Source: Methylomonas subterranea (GTDB taxonomy: Bacteria > Pseudomonadota > Gammaproteobacteria > Methylococcales > Methylomonadaceae). Taken from it: 64,000 nt of DNA. The position numbers were made by a program, and so were the translations under genes. How positions within the stretch are numbered: position 1 is the stretch's first letter; every line of letters starts with the position of its first letter. Of this stretch, positions 11,796-21,740 are shown piece by piece. The DNA lies in assembly GCF_024505185.1 (NCBI RefSeq), contig NZ_JANIBJ010000020.1:24585-88584 (forward strand), given 5' to 3'. Under the pieces are notes generated by a model. The model did not search any database. It saw nothing but the letters and a program-made list of their open reading frames with translations, and was not told the origin of the DNA.

Positions 11796-12185
11796 ATGAG
11801 TAAGTTTACTTGGAAAGATGAATACAAAACAGGTCATGAAATCATTGATGAGCAGCATCGGAATTTGTTTCAATTGGCCAATCAACTCGCGGATGTAAGC
11901 GATCAGGATGAGATTACGCGGCTGCTGATGCTTTTTTACCAACATGTCAGGGAGCATTTTCAATATGAAGAACAATACATGAAACAGACTGGTTTTTCCG
12001 ACTATGCGGCACATGTGGAAAGTCATAATAAAATGTTGGACAGGCTGATAGACATCAGTAAAAAAGTTCAGACAAAACAATGGGCTATTTCCGAAATACA
12101 AAGCTTTGTCGACAGTTGGGTGTTGGTTCATATCCTGGAAGAGGATATGAAATTCGTTCGCGAACTGAAAGCCGGCAAGGCCTAG
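11796..12185 (+). CDS. Bacteriohemerythrin
   Basis: A 129-residue single-domain hemerythrin, a di-iron O2-binding protein that methanotrophs use for oxygen delivery or sensing. Iron-ligand motifs are HEIIDEQHRNLF, HVREHFQYEEQYM, HVESHNKML and WVLVHILEEDMKF, the standard H-HxxxE-HxxxH-HxxxxD arrangement. ATG 11796 is preceded by GGAAGGTAGGG and gives the typical MSKFTWKDEYKTGHE start; an in-frame TTG at 11781 is less likely. It stands alone and convergent with cheW. Its proximity to chemotaxis genes may or may not be functional. Confidence 0.92.
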   Translation: MSKFTWKDEYKTGHEIIDEQHRNLFQLANQLADVSDQDEITRLLMLFYQHVREHFQYEEQYMKQTGFSDYAAHVESHNKMLDRLIDISKKVQTKQWAISEIQSFVDSWVLVHILEEDMKFVRELKAGKA

Positions 12186-12207
12186 CTCTTCCCTTTCAGA
12201 GTTCGTC

Positions 12208-12236
12208 GGCACCGCGCCCGGGCAAGGCGCGCTGCC
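12208..12236. terminator. GC-rich hairpin between convergent genes
   Basis: GGCACCGCGCC (12208-12218) and GGCGCGCTGCC (12226-12236) form an 11-bp stem with one C-C mismatch and a 7-nt loop. It lies in the 60-bp gap between hemerythrin and the cheW end. No T-run follows on either strand, so it is only a possible bidirectional terminator. Confidence 0.4.
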
Positions 12237-12245
12237 GTCTCCGGT

Positions 12246-12806
12246 TCAATTGATGAGAGCGGCTTGCTCGCCGGTGTGGCCGGCTTGAGCATCGGCTATC
12301 CGGCCCAATTGCGATAGCTCTTCCAGCGACAAGACCTTGTTGATGGCCAGCAGTATGATGAAAACTTCATCCACCCGCGCCATGGCCCGTATGAAATCCG
12401 TGCGTATGTCGGTGCCGAAATCCGGAGCCGGCTGGATATTGGTCGGCGGGATTTCCAGAATTTCCCGCACTTCATCCACCAGCATGCCGATATGTTGCGT
12501 GCCTTCCGCTACCTCCACTTCAACCAATACGATGCAACTGCGCTTGCTCACCTCGGCGGGATGGTGTTTAAGTCTGGCGCAAAGATCGATAACCGGCACC
12601 ACGTTGCCGCGCAGATTGATAACGCCGTGGATATAATCGGGCGTTAACGGCACGTGGGTGATATTGGCTATTTCGATGATTTCCTTCACATCGAGTATGC
12701 TGACGGCGAAGCTTTCCTTGTCGACCAAAAAGGTCAAATATTGCCCGACTTGCTCTTGCACGGCCAAGGCATTGCCGGCACTTTCCTTACGAATCAGGTT
12801 GCTCAT
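12246..12806 (-). CDS. cheW: Chemotaxis coupling protein CheW
   Basis: CheW bridges chemoreceptors and CheA. The 186-residue protein has one CheW domain: QYLTFLVDKESFAVSILDVKEIIEIANITHVPLTPDYIHGVINLRGNVVPVIDL is split across the canonical fold, with NLRGNVVPVIDL the hallmark and IGMLVDEVREILEIP downstream. It is longer than E. coli CheW because of a C-terminal tail of about 30 residues. It lies 18 bp downstream of the MCP gene in the minus-strand arm. It is the last gene of that arm. Confidence 0.95.
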   Translation of the reverse strand: MSNLIRKESAGNALAVQEQVGQYLTFLVDKESFAVSILDVKEIIEIANITHVPLTPDYIHGVINLRGNVVPVIDLCARLKHHPAEVSKRSCIVLVEVEVAEGTQHIGMLVDEVREILEIPPTNIQPAPDFGTDIRTDFIRAMARVDEVFIILLAINKVLSLEELSQLGRIADAQAGHTGEQAALIN

Positions 12807-12824
12807 GGTCTTGTCCTCGCGAAT

Positions 12825-14843
12825 TTAGAAGCGCTCGAAGTCGGCATCATCGAAATCCAATGAGTTGCCCATGCTTGCGGCGGAAGTCCTGGGTTTGCTC
12901 TGAGCGGCCTTGGCCGGCGGACGAGGCGAGCGAAAATTGCCGGACCCCGGGTTTTTTGAGTTGCCGGCATCCAGTTTAAAAAAGCCCACCGCATGTTGCA
13001 ACTGGGTGGCTTGCCCATTGAGCTCTTCGGCGGTGGCGGCCAATTCCTCGGCGCTGGCCGCGTTTTGCTGGGTGGCTTTATCCAGTTGCCGCATGGCTTC
13101 GTTGATTTGATTGATGCCGCTGGATTGTTCGATGGAGGCGGCGTTTATCTCCTGCACCAGATCGGCGGTTTTGACGATGTTGGGCACCACGGTGGAAATC
13201 AATTGCCCGGCTTTTTCCGCGATGGCCACGCTGTTGGTAGCCAACTCGTTGATTTCCTCGGCGGTGATCCGGCTGCTTTCCGCCAACTTGCGGACTTCGG
13301 CCGCCACCACGGCAAAACCCTTGCCGTGCTCGCCGGCGGAAGCCGCCTCAATGGCCGCGTTCAATGACAACAGGTTGGTTTTATAGGCAATGTCCTCGAT
13401 TTGGCCGATTTTTTTGGCGATGTGTTTCATGGCCGTTACGGTTTCATTGACCGCTTCGCCGCCGTCGCGGGCCTCACCGGCCGATTTGGTCGCCATTTGC
13501 TCGGTCACGTGGGCGTTTTCGGTATTTTGTTGCACCGACGCATTCAATTGTTCGATGGAGGAAGTGGTTTCCTCCACGCTGGACGCCTGTTCGGTGGCCA
13601 TCTGGCTCATGGCCTGGGCGGTTGAACTGACCTGCTGCGAAGCGCTGCTCAGGGTGTCCGAATTGGAACGGACTTGTTCGACCACCCGGCTCAATTGGTC
13701 GCGCATACCGATCAAGGCCTGGGCCAATTGGCCGATTTCATCCTTGCCATGCACGTCCAGCTTCGCCGTCAGATCGCCTTCGGCCAGGGATTTGGCGAAT
13801 TTAACCCCCAAGGTGATCGGTGCCGTGATCAGATTGGCCAGGAAAATGGCAATGATGATACCTAAAATCAAGGCCGCCAAAATGGTGCCGATGATGATTT
13901 TGTTGGCTTCGCTCACCAGGGTTTCGGCATTTGTCCGGGCCACGCCCAATTGCGCGAAACCCGCCTCTTCGGCGGTCTGAGCCTGTTTGATGACGTTGTC
14001 GCCCAACTCCGCCATGTCTTTCAAGATGAGTTTTAATTCATCGTCGTTTTTGATCCAGGCTTGCGCGGATTGCTGATATTCCCTGGTGGCGCTGCGGGCT
14101 TCGCCAATCAGGCGCAAGGCCTCCTCGGAGCTGACGATCTTTTCCAGGTCATCGTAATTTTTCAACAGCTCGGGCAACCAGATTTGCATTTTGTGCCAAG
14201 CGACCCTGTCCTTGTAATTCACTTCCTCCTTTTCGGCCCGCATGATCTCCATGGCCTTGACGTAGATTTTGGTTGCGCCGATGTAGCGCTGCACGAAGGC
14301 ATCCAATTCCTGCGCCGATGCGCCGCGTTTCATGGCGTCCTGATAAAGTGTCACCTGCCGGTTCAAAAACGCATCGGCGGCATTGGCCACGATACCGCCC
14401 TTCAAGGTCATTTCTTCCACGGCCGCCTTATTGGCTTTTAGCGCCGCCACCCCGGCTCGGTATTTTTCCGCGTATTTCTCGGTACCTTCGCGGGCAGTCT
14501 TGGATTGGTTCAACAGTTCGTTGTTGTTAAATGTCTTGGCAACCTGATCGACTTTATCCAGAAAGCCCAGCAGTTTTGCCACGTTGTCCTCGGCGCGTTG
14601 ATGAATTTCATCTTTTTCATATAGCAGGTAGTTTTTCTCCTCCATGATGGTCGAAAGCGCCATCCGCTCTACGCCGGTGGCGTATTCGACCGATTTGCCG
14701 TTGTTGTCGGTAATGTCGAACAAGGCATCCGATACGTTGCCGATGTAAATTCTGGCCAGCAGGCCGAACGCTATGGTGATGGCGACCAGCAGCATCGCCC
14801 CCGTCAGAATTTTGGTTTTGATTTTGTAGTCGTTGATGTTCAT
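12825..14843 (-). CDS. Methyl-accepting chemotaxis protein with large sensory domain
   Basis: A 672-residue chemoreceptor. Membrane helices lie at about 14-34 and 320-345; between them is a helical periplasmic domain of about 280 residues of helical-bundle type, with an [17 protein letters not shown] segment typical of HBM/4-helix sensors. A HAMP domain ([24 protein letters not shown]) and the signalling hairpin [32 protein letters not shown] follow. The C-terminus is a Pro/Lys-rich linker ending DADFERF, which vaguely resembles a CheR/CheB tether (W-x-x-F type) but with Phe for Trp. It is encoded between cheA and cheW, so it is the cluster's own receptor. Ligand unknown. Confidence 0.93.
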   Translation of the reverse strand: MNINDYKIKTKILTGAMLLVAITIAFGLLARIYIGNVSDALFDITDNNGKSVEYATGVERMALSTIMEEKNYLLYEKDEIHQRAEDNVAKLLGFLDKVDQVAKTFNNNELLNQSKTAREGTEKYAEKYRAGVAALKANKAAVEEMTLKGGIVANAADAFLNRQVTLYQDAMKRGASAQELDAFVQRYIGATKIYVKAMEIMRAEKEEVNYKDRVAWHKMQIWLPELLKNYDDLEKIVSSEEALRLIGEARSATREYQQSAQAWIKNDDELKLILKDMAELGDNVIKQAQTAEEAGFAQLGVARTNAETLVSEANKIIIGTILAALILGIIIAIFLANLITAPITLGVKFAKSLAEGDLTAKLDVHGKDEIGQLAQALIGMRDQLSRVVEQVRSNSDTLSSASQQVSSTAQAMSQMATEQASSVEETTSSIEQLNASVQQNTENAHVTEQMATKSAGEARDGGEAVNETVTAMKHIAKKIGQIEDIAYKTNLLSLNAAIEAASAGEHGKGFAVVAAEVRKLAESSRITAEEINELATNSVAIAEKAGQLISTVVPNIVKTADLVQEINAASIEQSSGINQINEAMRQLDKATQQNAASAEELAATAEELNGQATQLQHAVGFFKLDAGNSKNPGSGNFRSPRPPAKAAQSKPRTSAASMGNSLDFDDADFERF

Positions 14844-14892
14844 GAACTCGTTCCTTTTTTATTTTAATTACGTTGCCTGCGGCAAGCGGATA

Positions 14893-17079
14893 TCAGGCCG
14901 GCGGGGCGGCAGTTCTTTTGCGCCTGGTGATAGCCGTTTCTATCAAGCCCTGTACGTCTAAAATCAGGGCTACATTGCCGTCGCCCAATACCGTGGCACC
15001 GGTAATGCATTTGAGTTTTTCGAACAATTTACCTAGCGGTTTGATGACTGTTTGATGTTCGCCGTGCAAGGCATCCACCACCAGGCCGGCCTTGTCCTGG
15101 CCGAATTTGACCACCACGACGCTTTCGCGCTTTTTCGCGCTTTCCGTTTTGGGGTCATGGAAATAATCGCCCAGCCGCAAATAAGGCAGGGCATGTCCGC
15201 GCAGGTTGATGTAGTGCTCGGTCTCGTTGATTTCGCATTCACGCGCGTCCATTTCGATGCATTCGTCGACCATGTTCAATGGAATGATGTAACGCACTTC
15301 ATTGGCGCCCACCATGAAGCCGTCGATAATCGCCAGCGTTAGGGGTAGCTTGATGCTGATGGTGGTGCCTTCGCCGGGAAAGCTGGCTATGCTGACCGAG
15401 CCGCGCAGAGCCTCGATATTTTTTTTCACCACATCCATGCCGACGCCGCGGCCGGATAAATTGGTGGCTTGTTCCTTGGTGCTGAGGCCGGCGGCGAAGA
15501 TCAGGTTGTAAATTTCCTGTTGAGACAGGCCGTGATCGGGCTTGATCAAGCCGTTGGCAATGGCTTTGGCGACGATTTTTTCGCTATCGAGTCCGGCGCC
15601 GTCGTCGGCAATTTGAATCACGATATGGCCGGATTCGTGATAGGCATTCAGTTGCACGCTACCTTGGGCCGGTTTGCCGGCCGCCAGACGTTGCTCCGGG
15701 CTTTCTATGCCGTGATCCAGCGAATTGCGAATTAAATGCGTCAGCGGGTCGTTGATTTTTTCCACGACCGTTTTGTCCAGTTCGGTTTCGCCGCCGTATA
15801 TCTTTAGCTCGATCTCCTTGCCCAATTCATTGCTGACGTCGCGTACCACCCGGCGAAAGCGGGAGAAGGTTTCGCCGATTTGCACCATGCGCAACTCCAG
15901 GGCGGTATCGCGTATGGCGTTGACGAGGCTGTTCATGCTGGCGGCCACGTCGCCGGCATCGCTTAAGCCATGGCGGTCGACAATCAGGTTCATCGCCGCG
16001 CTGGATATGACCAGTTCGCCGACCAGGTTGATCAGATGGCCGAGCTTGCCGGCATCGACCCGAATATAATTGCTTTCGGCGGCGACTTTTTGTTTGGTTT
16101 GCTCTTGTTTTTTTAGCGCCTGATCGACCACGGGTTGTTGCACGACCTGTTGTTCTATTAGGATCTCGCCTATGGGTTTGACCGGTTCCATGTCGGTCTG
16201 GCGGGCGCGTGCTTGACGGTTCAAGGCATGGGTGACGTCATTGGCCGTTAAGGCGCCGATCTGTAGCAGCATATCGCCCAAGCGGCTGACGTGATCCTCG
16301 TCCAGCGCATCCAACAGTTGCAAGTAATCGTTGACTTTGGAATTGGGCGGCAGGATTTTGATGTCGCAATCGTCGGCGGCAAATTCGAAAACCGCTTCGA
16401 TGGTTTGCTTGCTGGCGTCGCTGTTAAAAGCGATTTTAAAGTGTAAATAACAGCTCTCCGGATTCATTTCGGCGTCTTGCGGCATGTCCGGGAAGAAAGT
16501 CAAAATGTCCTTGATTTCCCCCAGGGTTTTTAAATAACGCAGGAAAGACAGGGGGTCCATGCCATTGCGCAACGCATCGTATTTAAAATCCAGCGAGATC
16601 AACCAGCTGTCGTCCAGCGACATATTGCCGCCGCCTTCGCTAAGCAACGGGGAAGGGATATCGGTGGACTGCAGCGTGTGAGCCGGCGATTTTCCGGTCA
16701 GGCGCTGTATCAGACTTGAACTGGTGGCCGCCAGCTCGTCCGGTAATGCTGCGTCTGGGCAGTTCAAACAATGTTCGACCAGTTTGGCGGTGTGGTCCTT
16801 GCTGTCCAGCAATACCGATATCAGGCCGGCGTCGATGGCTTGTTCGCCATTTCGCACTTTATCCAGCACCGATTCGGCTTCATGCGTGAACGCAACTATC
16901 GGGTTGAAGCCGAATAAACCCGCCGATCCCTTGATGGTGTGCATGGCGCGAAACAGGCTGTTGATGGTTTCGCCATCGTTGGGATCTGTTTCCAGCGTCA
17001 ACAAGGCGCTTTCCATGTCCTGCAATAGTTGTTCGGCTTCCTGAGCAAAAATTTTTAAGGCCGAATCGAAATCGCTCAT
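14893..17079 (-). CDS. cheA: Chemotaxis histidine kinase CheA with MshEN-like insert
   Basis: A 728-residue CheA. The HPt domain has phospho-acceptor His47 in MHTIKGSAG; the dimerisation helices are at about 335-400; the HATPase at about 430-575 has LIRNSLDHGIE (N box), ADDGAGLD and LSGRGVGMDVVKKN (G boxes); the CheW-like domain is about 585-715. A second region (155-250) replaces the usual P2. Residues 266-289 and 302-325 form two 24-residue repeats of the pattern (R/P)(L/I)GxxL(L/I)xx...ALxxQ, resembling the MshEN c-di-GMP-binding motif. The start overlaps the STAS gene stop by 4 bp. It should phosphorylate the CheY at 17436 and the CheB at 20646. Confidence 0.95.
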   Translation of the reverse strand: MSDFDSALKIFAQEAEQLLQDMESALLTLETDPNDGETINSLFRAMHTIKGSAGLFGFNPIVAFTHEAESVLDKVRNGEQAIDAGLISVLLDSKDHTAKLVEHCLNCPDAALPDELAATSSSLIQRLTGKSPAHTLQSTDIPSPLLSEGGGNMSLDDSWLISLDFKYDALRNGMDPLSFLRYLKTLGEIKDILTFFPDMPQDAEMNPESCYLHFKIAFNSDASKQTIEAVFEFAADDCDIKILPPNSKVNDYLQLLDALDEDHVSRLGDMLLQIGALTANDVTHALNRQARARQTDMEPVKPIGEILIEQQVVQQPVVDQALKKQEQTKQKVAAESNYIRVDAGKLGHLINLVGELVISSAAMNLIVDRHGLSDAGDVAASMNSLVNAIRDTALELRMVQIGETFSRFRRVVRDVSNELGKEIELKIYGGETELDKTVVEKINDPLTHLIRNSLDHGIESPEQRLAAGKPAQGSVQLNAYHESGHIVIQIADDGAGLDSEKIVAKAIANGLIKPDHGLSQQEIYNLIFAAGLSTKEQATNLSGRGVGMDVVKKNIEALRGSVSIASFPGEGTTISIKLPLTLAIIDGFMVGANEVRYIIPLNMVDECIEMDARECEINETEHYINLRGHALPYLRLGDYFHDPKTESAKKRESVVVVKFGQDKAGLVVDALHGEHQTVIKPLGKLFEKLKCITGATVLGDGNVALILDVQGLIETAITRRKRTAAPPA

Positions 17080-17408
17080 GTGGATTTCCAGTTGGCGGAT
17101 AGAACGATAGGGTCGCCGAAGTGATTGCCCAAATTGAGCAGTTCAAAAACCTCCACCACGGCTTGACTGTGATTGATCAGGCTGAGTTTGATATGCCTCT
17201 GGTTGGCTTCCCGTTTTAGCAAAAGTAACAATTGCAAACCCGCGCTGTCGATTTCGGAGACGGCCGAAAGATCTATTTGAAGCTCCTTGTTGTGGTCCAG
17301 GCATTTGGAAAACACCGTCTTTTGCTCCAGCGCGGTATAAATCGTCATCTCGCCGGCGACGACAAGATTGGCGACGGCCTTTTTCAACTGCTTGACTTCG
17401 ATGGACAC
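17076..17408 (-). CDS. STAS-domain protein of the chemotaxis operon
   Basis: A 110-residue single STAS domain, the fold of SpoIIAA-type anti-sigma-factor antagonists. The conserved phosphorylatable Ser is in LSAVSEIDSAGLQLLLLLKREA. It starts at GTG 17406-17408, supported by GGGAG six bases upstream, and overlaps cheA by 4 bp. Stand-alone STAS proteins in che operons of this type are common in gammaproteobacteria, but their role is not settled; it may modulate CheA or act in a partner switch. No cognate anti-sigma kinase gene is in the window. Confidence 0.88.
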   Translation of the reverse strand: MSIEVKQLKKAVANLVVAGEMTIYTALEQKTVFSKCLDHNKELQIDLSAVSEIDSAGLQLLLLLKREANQRHIKLSLINHSQAVVEVFELLNLGNHFGDPIVLSANWKST

Positions 17409-17435
17409 ATCATTCTCCCACCATGGTAAGGAGGA

Positions 17436-17804
17436 TCAGGGCAAGACCAGCTTGGAAACGGCGTCGAGCAGTGTCGGTGCCTGAAAAGGCTTGGTTAGCC
17501 AGGCTTTGGCGCCCGCGTCCTTACCGGCCTGCTTTTTATCGGCCGCGGCTTCCGTGGTAAGCATCATCATCGGGGTAAATTTATAGGCGGCCAGTTTTTT
17601 GGCTTCCTGTACAAAGGTAATGCCATCCATGTTGGGCATGTTGACATCGGTGATGATCAGATTGATCTTTTGGCCGGTGAGCTTGCTCAATGCGTCCTTG
17701 CCGTCGCAGGCTTCAATGACGTCATAGCCCGCTCCCTTCAAGGCAATGGTTACAACCTGCCGTATCGAGGCTGAGTCGTCGACTATCATGATGGTTTTCG
17801 CCAT
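17436..17804 (-). CDS. cheY: Chemotaxis response regulator CheY
   Basis: A 122-residue stand-alone receiver domain. The acidic pocket is IVDDSA, the phospho-acceptor Asp is in NLIITDVNMPNMDG, and the Thr and Lys are in MMLTTEAA and WLTKPF. After phosphorylation by CheA it would bind the flagellar motor or another output. It is encoded 27 bp upstream of the STAS gene and 24 bp after the MCP gene, all one transcript. No flagellar or pilus genes lie nearby, so the output organelle is not evident here. Confidence 0.95.
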   Translation of the reverse strand: MAKTIMIVDDSASIRQVVTIALKGAGYDVIEACDGKDALSKLTGQKINLIITDVNMPNMDGITFVQEAKKLAAYKFTPMMMLTTEAAADKKQAGKDAGAKAWLTKPFQAPTLLDAVSKLVLP

Positions 17805-17828
17805 GGGTATCTCTTTGCGGTTTGGAAG

Positions 17829-19034
17829 TTAAAAAAAGGTTAAGTCGTTATCCTGGCCCAGTTCGGCGCGACTGACCGCGCTGGACGAAATGTGGTTTAG
17901 ATGTTCTTCCGGCATGGTGTAATTCAACTCCATGCTCGCCAGGGTCTTGCCTACATCCAGCGTGTCGGCATGCCGTTGCGTGCCCGCTTGCCGGCTTTTT
18001 TCAACCGTCGCCTGTAAACCGAGCAGATTGTTTTCCACATGCGACAACATTTGGCTGACCCGGTCCTGGAACTGGAATGCGGTCAATACCGTATAAATCT
18101 CGTCGCGAATTTCGGAGCTGTTGGCCCTCAGCATGTCGGCATCGTCTTTGAAAACCTTCAAGGCGGATTGCAAATCGCCCAAGGCTGTCTGTATGCTTTT
18201 TTCCGCGTCATGTATGGTTTTGTCTTCGCTGTTGCCGGACATTTCCGACATTTTCAAGGTGCTGGCCATGGCGGCGTTGATTTCGGCAATTGCCGAACTG
18301 ATTTTTTCGCCGGTGGAAGAGGAAAAACCGGCCAGCTTTCTCACCTCGTCGGCAACCACGGCAAATCCGCGTCCGTTTTCACCGGCTCTGGCGGCTTCAA
18401 TCGCCGCATTCAAGGCCAACAAATTGATTTGCTCCGCCACTTTACGCACTTCCTTGGCCATGGCGTCCAGTTGATAGGTGTGGGCGGATAGTTTGCGTAC
18501 TTCCTCGGTTACCGCATGCTCGACATTTTGAATTTCGCGCAGACCTTTTAAAACGGCGGTCAGGGCGGTTCGGCTCTCGGCAAAGATACTGTCGATACTG
18601 CGGCCATCCTCGCCGTGTCCGGTGCCGGAAATGATACTGCCCAAGCGCTCGACCATCACGGCGAATCGATCGGTCAGCACGGTAATTTCCTGTTCGGTGT
18701 GACTGCGGGAAGTTTGAACCTGACGCAGTAAAATCGGTACGACCTGTATGAACAAGCGTTCCAACTCGGTGATATAAGTATGTACATCGCGCAACTTGGC
18801 TTCTTCGTCGAGTTGCCATTTTTGATCGTTGGCTTGCAGGGCTTGTTGTTGTTTGTTTGAAAACATGCCGCCCAGCACGAAGCCGGCCATTCCGAAAAAT
18901 ACGCTGATCGCGGCGCTGACCAGGGTGGGCCCCGTCATGGATATCAGCACCAAACCGCAAAATAAACCGAAGCAGGTCGGTAACAGGTAGAAGCCGGTTT
19001 TTGACTGTGTAGTCGGACTGTCTGTGCGAGACAT
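17829..19034 (-). CDS. Methyl-accepting chemotaxis-type signal transducer without periplasmic domain
   Basis: A 401-residue transducer. Two adjacent membrane helices at about 14-62 ([21 protein letters not shown], then [20 protein letters not shown]) are joined by a short turn, so there is no extracytoplasmic sensor. The signalling hairpin [36 protein letters not shown] is present. There is no HAMP signature. A C-terminal helical segment follows ([20 protein letters not shown]), as in MCP-like proteins that sense cytoplasmic or membrane signals. It is the first gene of the minus-strand che arm; the 175-bp gap to cheR must carry divergent promoters. Confidence 0.88.
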   Translation of the reverse strand: MSRTDSPTTQSKTGFYLLPTCFGLFCGLVLISMTGPTLVSAAISVFFGMAGFVLGGMFSNKQQQALQANDQKWQLDEEAKLRDVHTYITELERLFIQVVPILLRQVQTSRSHTEQEITVLTDRFAVMVERLGSIISGTGHGEDGRSIDSIFAESRTALTAVLKGLREIQNVEHAVTEEVRKLSAHTYQLDAMAKEVRKVAEQINLLALNAAIEAARAGENGRGFAVVADEVRKLAGFSSSTGEKISSAIAEINAAMASTLKMSEMSGNSEDKTIHDAEKSIQTALGDLQSALKVFKDDADMLRANSSEIRDEIYTVLTAFQFQDRVSQMLSHVENNLLGLQATVEKSRQAGTQRHADTLDVGKTLASMELNYTMPEEHLNHISSSAVSRAELGQDNDLTFF

Positions 19035-19209
19035 GAAGATTCCATTGGGATTTTGAGATTATGGCTTGATAGTAGATGGTTTTCAGCGCGCGTTCAACCC
19101 ATTGATGGCCCATTGACGGCGCGGTTCCAAAAATTGCTGGCGCATCGAAAGTATTCAATATAATTGATTGACTAGAATGCCGGTTTTGTTTTGTTTTTAG
19201 AGAGGTTTT

Positions 19210-20016
19210 TTGAGCATTTCCACAATTACGCCCGAAGAGTTCGATGACTTTCGGCGCTTGATTTACAATCATGCCGGTATATCGCTGGGTCCGGAAAAAC
19301 AGGTCATGGTGGCGAGCCGCTTGGCGAAAAGATTGGATTACCATGGCTTGTCCAGCTATCGGGACTACTTCAATTTATTGACGCAGCGCGATTATCCGGA
19401 CGAGTTTCAAACGATGGTGAATATCCTGACCACCAACGAAACCTACTTTTTTCGGGAGCCCGGGCATTTCGAATTTTTTAAGGATGTGATTCTGCCGGCT
19501 TGGCGCGGTGATGTGTTCAGAGTCTGGAGTGCCGCCAGTTCCACCGGAGAGGAGGCCTACAGTCTGGCCATGGTGCTTGCGGAGAACATGGGCACGCGTA
19601 ATTGGGAGGTGTTTGGCTCCGATCTGAATACGCGGGTGATAGAGGTGGCTCGGCAAGGCGTTTACCCATTGGACAGGCTGGACCATATGGATCCGGGTTT
19701 CCTGGAAAAATACTGTCTGAAAGGCGTGCGGGCGCGGGCGGGCTTTTTTAGAGTGGATAAAAAAATCCGTGCCAAGGTCAGGTTCGAACAAGTTAATCTC
19801 AAATCGCCACCGCCGCCCGGTTTGGGGCGGTTTGACGTGATTTTTTTACGCAATGTGTTGATCTATTTCGACCAGGATTTCAAAAAACAAGTCGTCGAAC
19901 GTTTGGCCGCCGCGTTAACACCGGGTGGTTATTTTATTGTCAGCCACTCTGAAAGTCTGCATCGGGTGACCGATGAACTGACGATGGTGAAACCTTCCAT
20001 CTATCGTAAGGGATGA
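19210..20016 (+). CDS. cheR: Chemotaxis protein methyltransferase CheR
   Basis: CheR methylates glutamates of chemoreceptors with SAM during adaptation. The 268-residue protein has the N-terminal helical domain (FDDFRRLIYNHAGISLGPEKQ), the loop NETYFFREPGHFEFF, the SAM-binding WSAASSTGEEAYSLAM, and FLRNVLIYFD downstream. The start is TTG 19210-19212, preceded by AGAGAGG; no ATG fits. It overlaps cheD by 4 bp (ATGA). It is divergent from the MCP gene and forms the plus-strand cheR-cheD-cheB arm. Confidence 0.96.
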   Translation: MSISTITPEEFDDFRRLIYNHAGISLGPEKQVMVASRLAKRLDYHGLSSYRDYFNLLTQRDYPDEFQTMVNILTTNETYFFREPGHFEFFKDVILPAWRGDVFRVWSAASSTGEEAYSLAMVLAENMGTRNWEVFGSDLNTRVIEVARQGVYPLDRLDHMDPGFLEKYCLKGVRARAGFFRVDKKIRAKVRFEQVNLKSPPPPGLGRFDVIFLRNVLIYFDQDFKKQVVERLAAALTPGGYFIVSHSESLHRVTDELTMVKPSIYRKG

Positions 20017-20609
20017 ATACATTACAGTTTAACGATCTGCGGCGGATTATGGTCGACCCGGGCGAATACTACGTCAGTAGCAAACCCGTGGTGATCTCGA
20101 CTCTGTTGGGTTCGTGCGTGGCGGCTTGCCTTTACGACCCCGTCGGCGGGATTTTCGGCATGAATCATTTTCTGCTGGCGTATCGGGATTATCCGCGGGG
20201 CATATCCGTCATACAATCCGAGGAAGGTCGCTACGGCATTTACGCGATGGAACTGCTTATCAACGACATGATGAAGCGCGGCGCCAATCGGGCAAATTTG
20301 AAAGCCAAATGTTTTGGTGGAGCCAATGTATTGAGATTGCGGGAAGACAGGCAAAACGAACAAACCGTGGGCGATGTCAACGTGGCGTTCATCAAGGCGT
20401 TTTTGGCTAACGAAAAAATTCCGCTGATCAGTGCCAGTTTAGGGGGTATACACGGTAGAACTGTACATTTTGTCGGTACCGATTATGCCGTATTCGTCAA
20501 AAGAATCGGCGAATCGCAAGAGCGTTTGCTGGAAAAACAGGAGCGCCGCTATTGGCGCATCAATATCGCGCAACATCAGCAACGCAAAAGTACCGCCGAA
20601 TTCTGGTAA
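20013..20609 (+). CDS. cheD: Chemoreceptor glutamine deamidase CheD
   Basis: CheD deamidates receptor glutamines and can partner with CheC phosphatase. The 198-residue protein carries the catalytic Cys in STLLGSCVAACLYDP and His in GGIFGMNHFLL, plus AKCFGGANVL and GGIHGRTVHFVGTD. Its start overlaps the cheR stop, so the two are coupled. No cheC is present in the window. The last 20 residues, rich in Arg and Gln, are unremarkable. Confidence 0.95.
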   Translation: MNTLQFNDLRRIMVDPGEYYVSSKPVVISTLLGSCVAACLYDPVGGIFGMNHFLLAYRDYPRGISVIQSEEGRYGIYAMELLINDMMKRGANRANLKAKCFGGANVLRLREDRQNEQTVGDVNVAFIKAFLANEKIPLISASLGGIHGRTVHFVGTDYAVFVKRIGESQERLLEKQERRYWRINIAQHQQRKSTAEFW

Positions 20610-20645
20610 ACACAATCTCATGCCAATCAATCCTGGACAAACGAC

Positions 20646-21740
20646 ATGCCGGATATAAAAGTATTCATCGTTGACGATTCCGCCGTGGTCAGACAAGTGC
20701 TGACCGCGCTATTAAGTGAAATTCACGGTATCACTGTCATCGGTGTCGCGCCCGATCCCTTGTTTGCCTTGAAGCGCATGGAAAGCGATTGGCCGGACGT
20801 AATTGTGCTGGATATCGAAATGCCGCGCATGGATGGCATCACCTTTCTAAAGAAACTGATGCAGGAAAGGCCGACGCCGGTGGTGATTTGTTCCACCCTG
20901 ACCGCGAAGGGCGCGGAAGTGACCATGCAGGCCATGAGCGCCGGCGCGGTGGATATCATCACCAAGCCCACCGTCAACCTGAAAGGCTTCTTGCAGGATT
21001 CCAGAACCTTGTTGGCCGACGCCATCAAGGCCGCTTCGCACGCCCGGATCAAGAAAATGCCGACCGCCGCCGCGCAACCCTTGGATGTCAAGCCCAAATT
21101 GAACGCGGACCCGGTGATTATGCCCAGCGGTTTGGCGCCGATGTCCGAAACCACCGATAGAGTGATTGCGATAGGCACCTCAACCGGAGGGACCCAGGCT
21201 CTGGAATATGTGCTGACCCGCTTGCCTAGAACCGTGCCCGGCATCGTCATTGTGCAACACATGCCGGAGGCCTTTACGGCGGCTTTCGCCAAGCGGCTGG
21301 ACAGTTTGGCGCAAATCAGCATCAAGGAAGCCGAGCAGAACGATCGGGTGATACCCGGCTTGGCGTTGATTGCGCCCGGCGGCAAGCACATGCTGCTGCG
21401 GCGCAGCGGCGCGCAGTACCGGGTGGAAATCAAGGACGGTCCCTTGGTAAGCAGACATAGACCCTCCGTGGATGTGTTGTTTCGTTCCACCGCCCAAGCC
21501 GCCGGTAAAAATGCCATAGGCATCATCATGACCGGCATGGGCGATGACGGTGCGCGCGGTTTGAAGGAATTGCACGACACCGGCGCCTTGACCGTGGCGC
21601 AGGATGAAGCCAGTTGCGTGGTATACGGCATGCCCAAGGAGGCGGTGAAACTGGGCGCCACCGACGCGGAATTTTCCTTGTCCGCCATTCCGGAGCTGAT
21701 TATCCGCGCGCCCAGTCGGGCCAAACTGCTGAAAGCTTAA
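20646..21740 (+). CDS. cheB: Chemotaxis response regulator/methylesterase CheB
   Basis: CheB removes methyl groups from receptors and is activated by CheA phosphorylation. The 364-residue protein has an N-terminal receiver with phospho-acceptor Asp56 in [11 protein letters not shown], a linker, and a C-terminal esterase with catalytic Ser179 (GTSTGGTQ), His205 (VQHMP) and Asp about 300 (MTGMGDDGA). It follows cheD by 36 bp. Its last 4 bp overlap the end of the convergent kinase gene, leaving no room for a terminator between them. Confidence 0.97.
   Translation: MPDIKVFIVDDSAVVRQVLTALLSEIHGITVIGVAPDPLFALKRMESDWPDVIVLDIEMPRMDGITFLKKLMQERPTPVVICSTLTAKGAEVTMQAMSAGAVDIITKPTVNLKGFLQDSRTLLADAIKAASHARIKKMPTAAAQPLDVKPKLNADPVIMPSGLAPMSETTDRVIAIGTSTGGTQALEYVLTRLPRTVPGIVIVQHMPEAFTAAFAKRLDSLAQISIKEAEQNDRVIPGLALIAPGGKHMLLRRSGAQYRVEIKDGPLVSRHRPSVDVLFRSTAQAAGKNAIGIIMTGMGDDGARGLKELHDTGALTVAQDEASCVVYGMPKEAVKLGATDAEFSLSAIPELIIRAPSRAKLLKA

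Noticed and set aside
11709..12212. Minus-strand 167-codon frame opposite hemerythrin
   Set aside because: It is antisense to all four hemerythrin iron motifs, and those motifs make the plus-strand gene certain.
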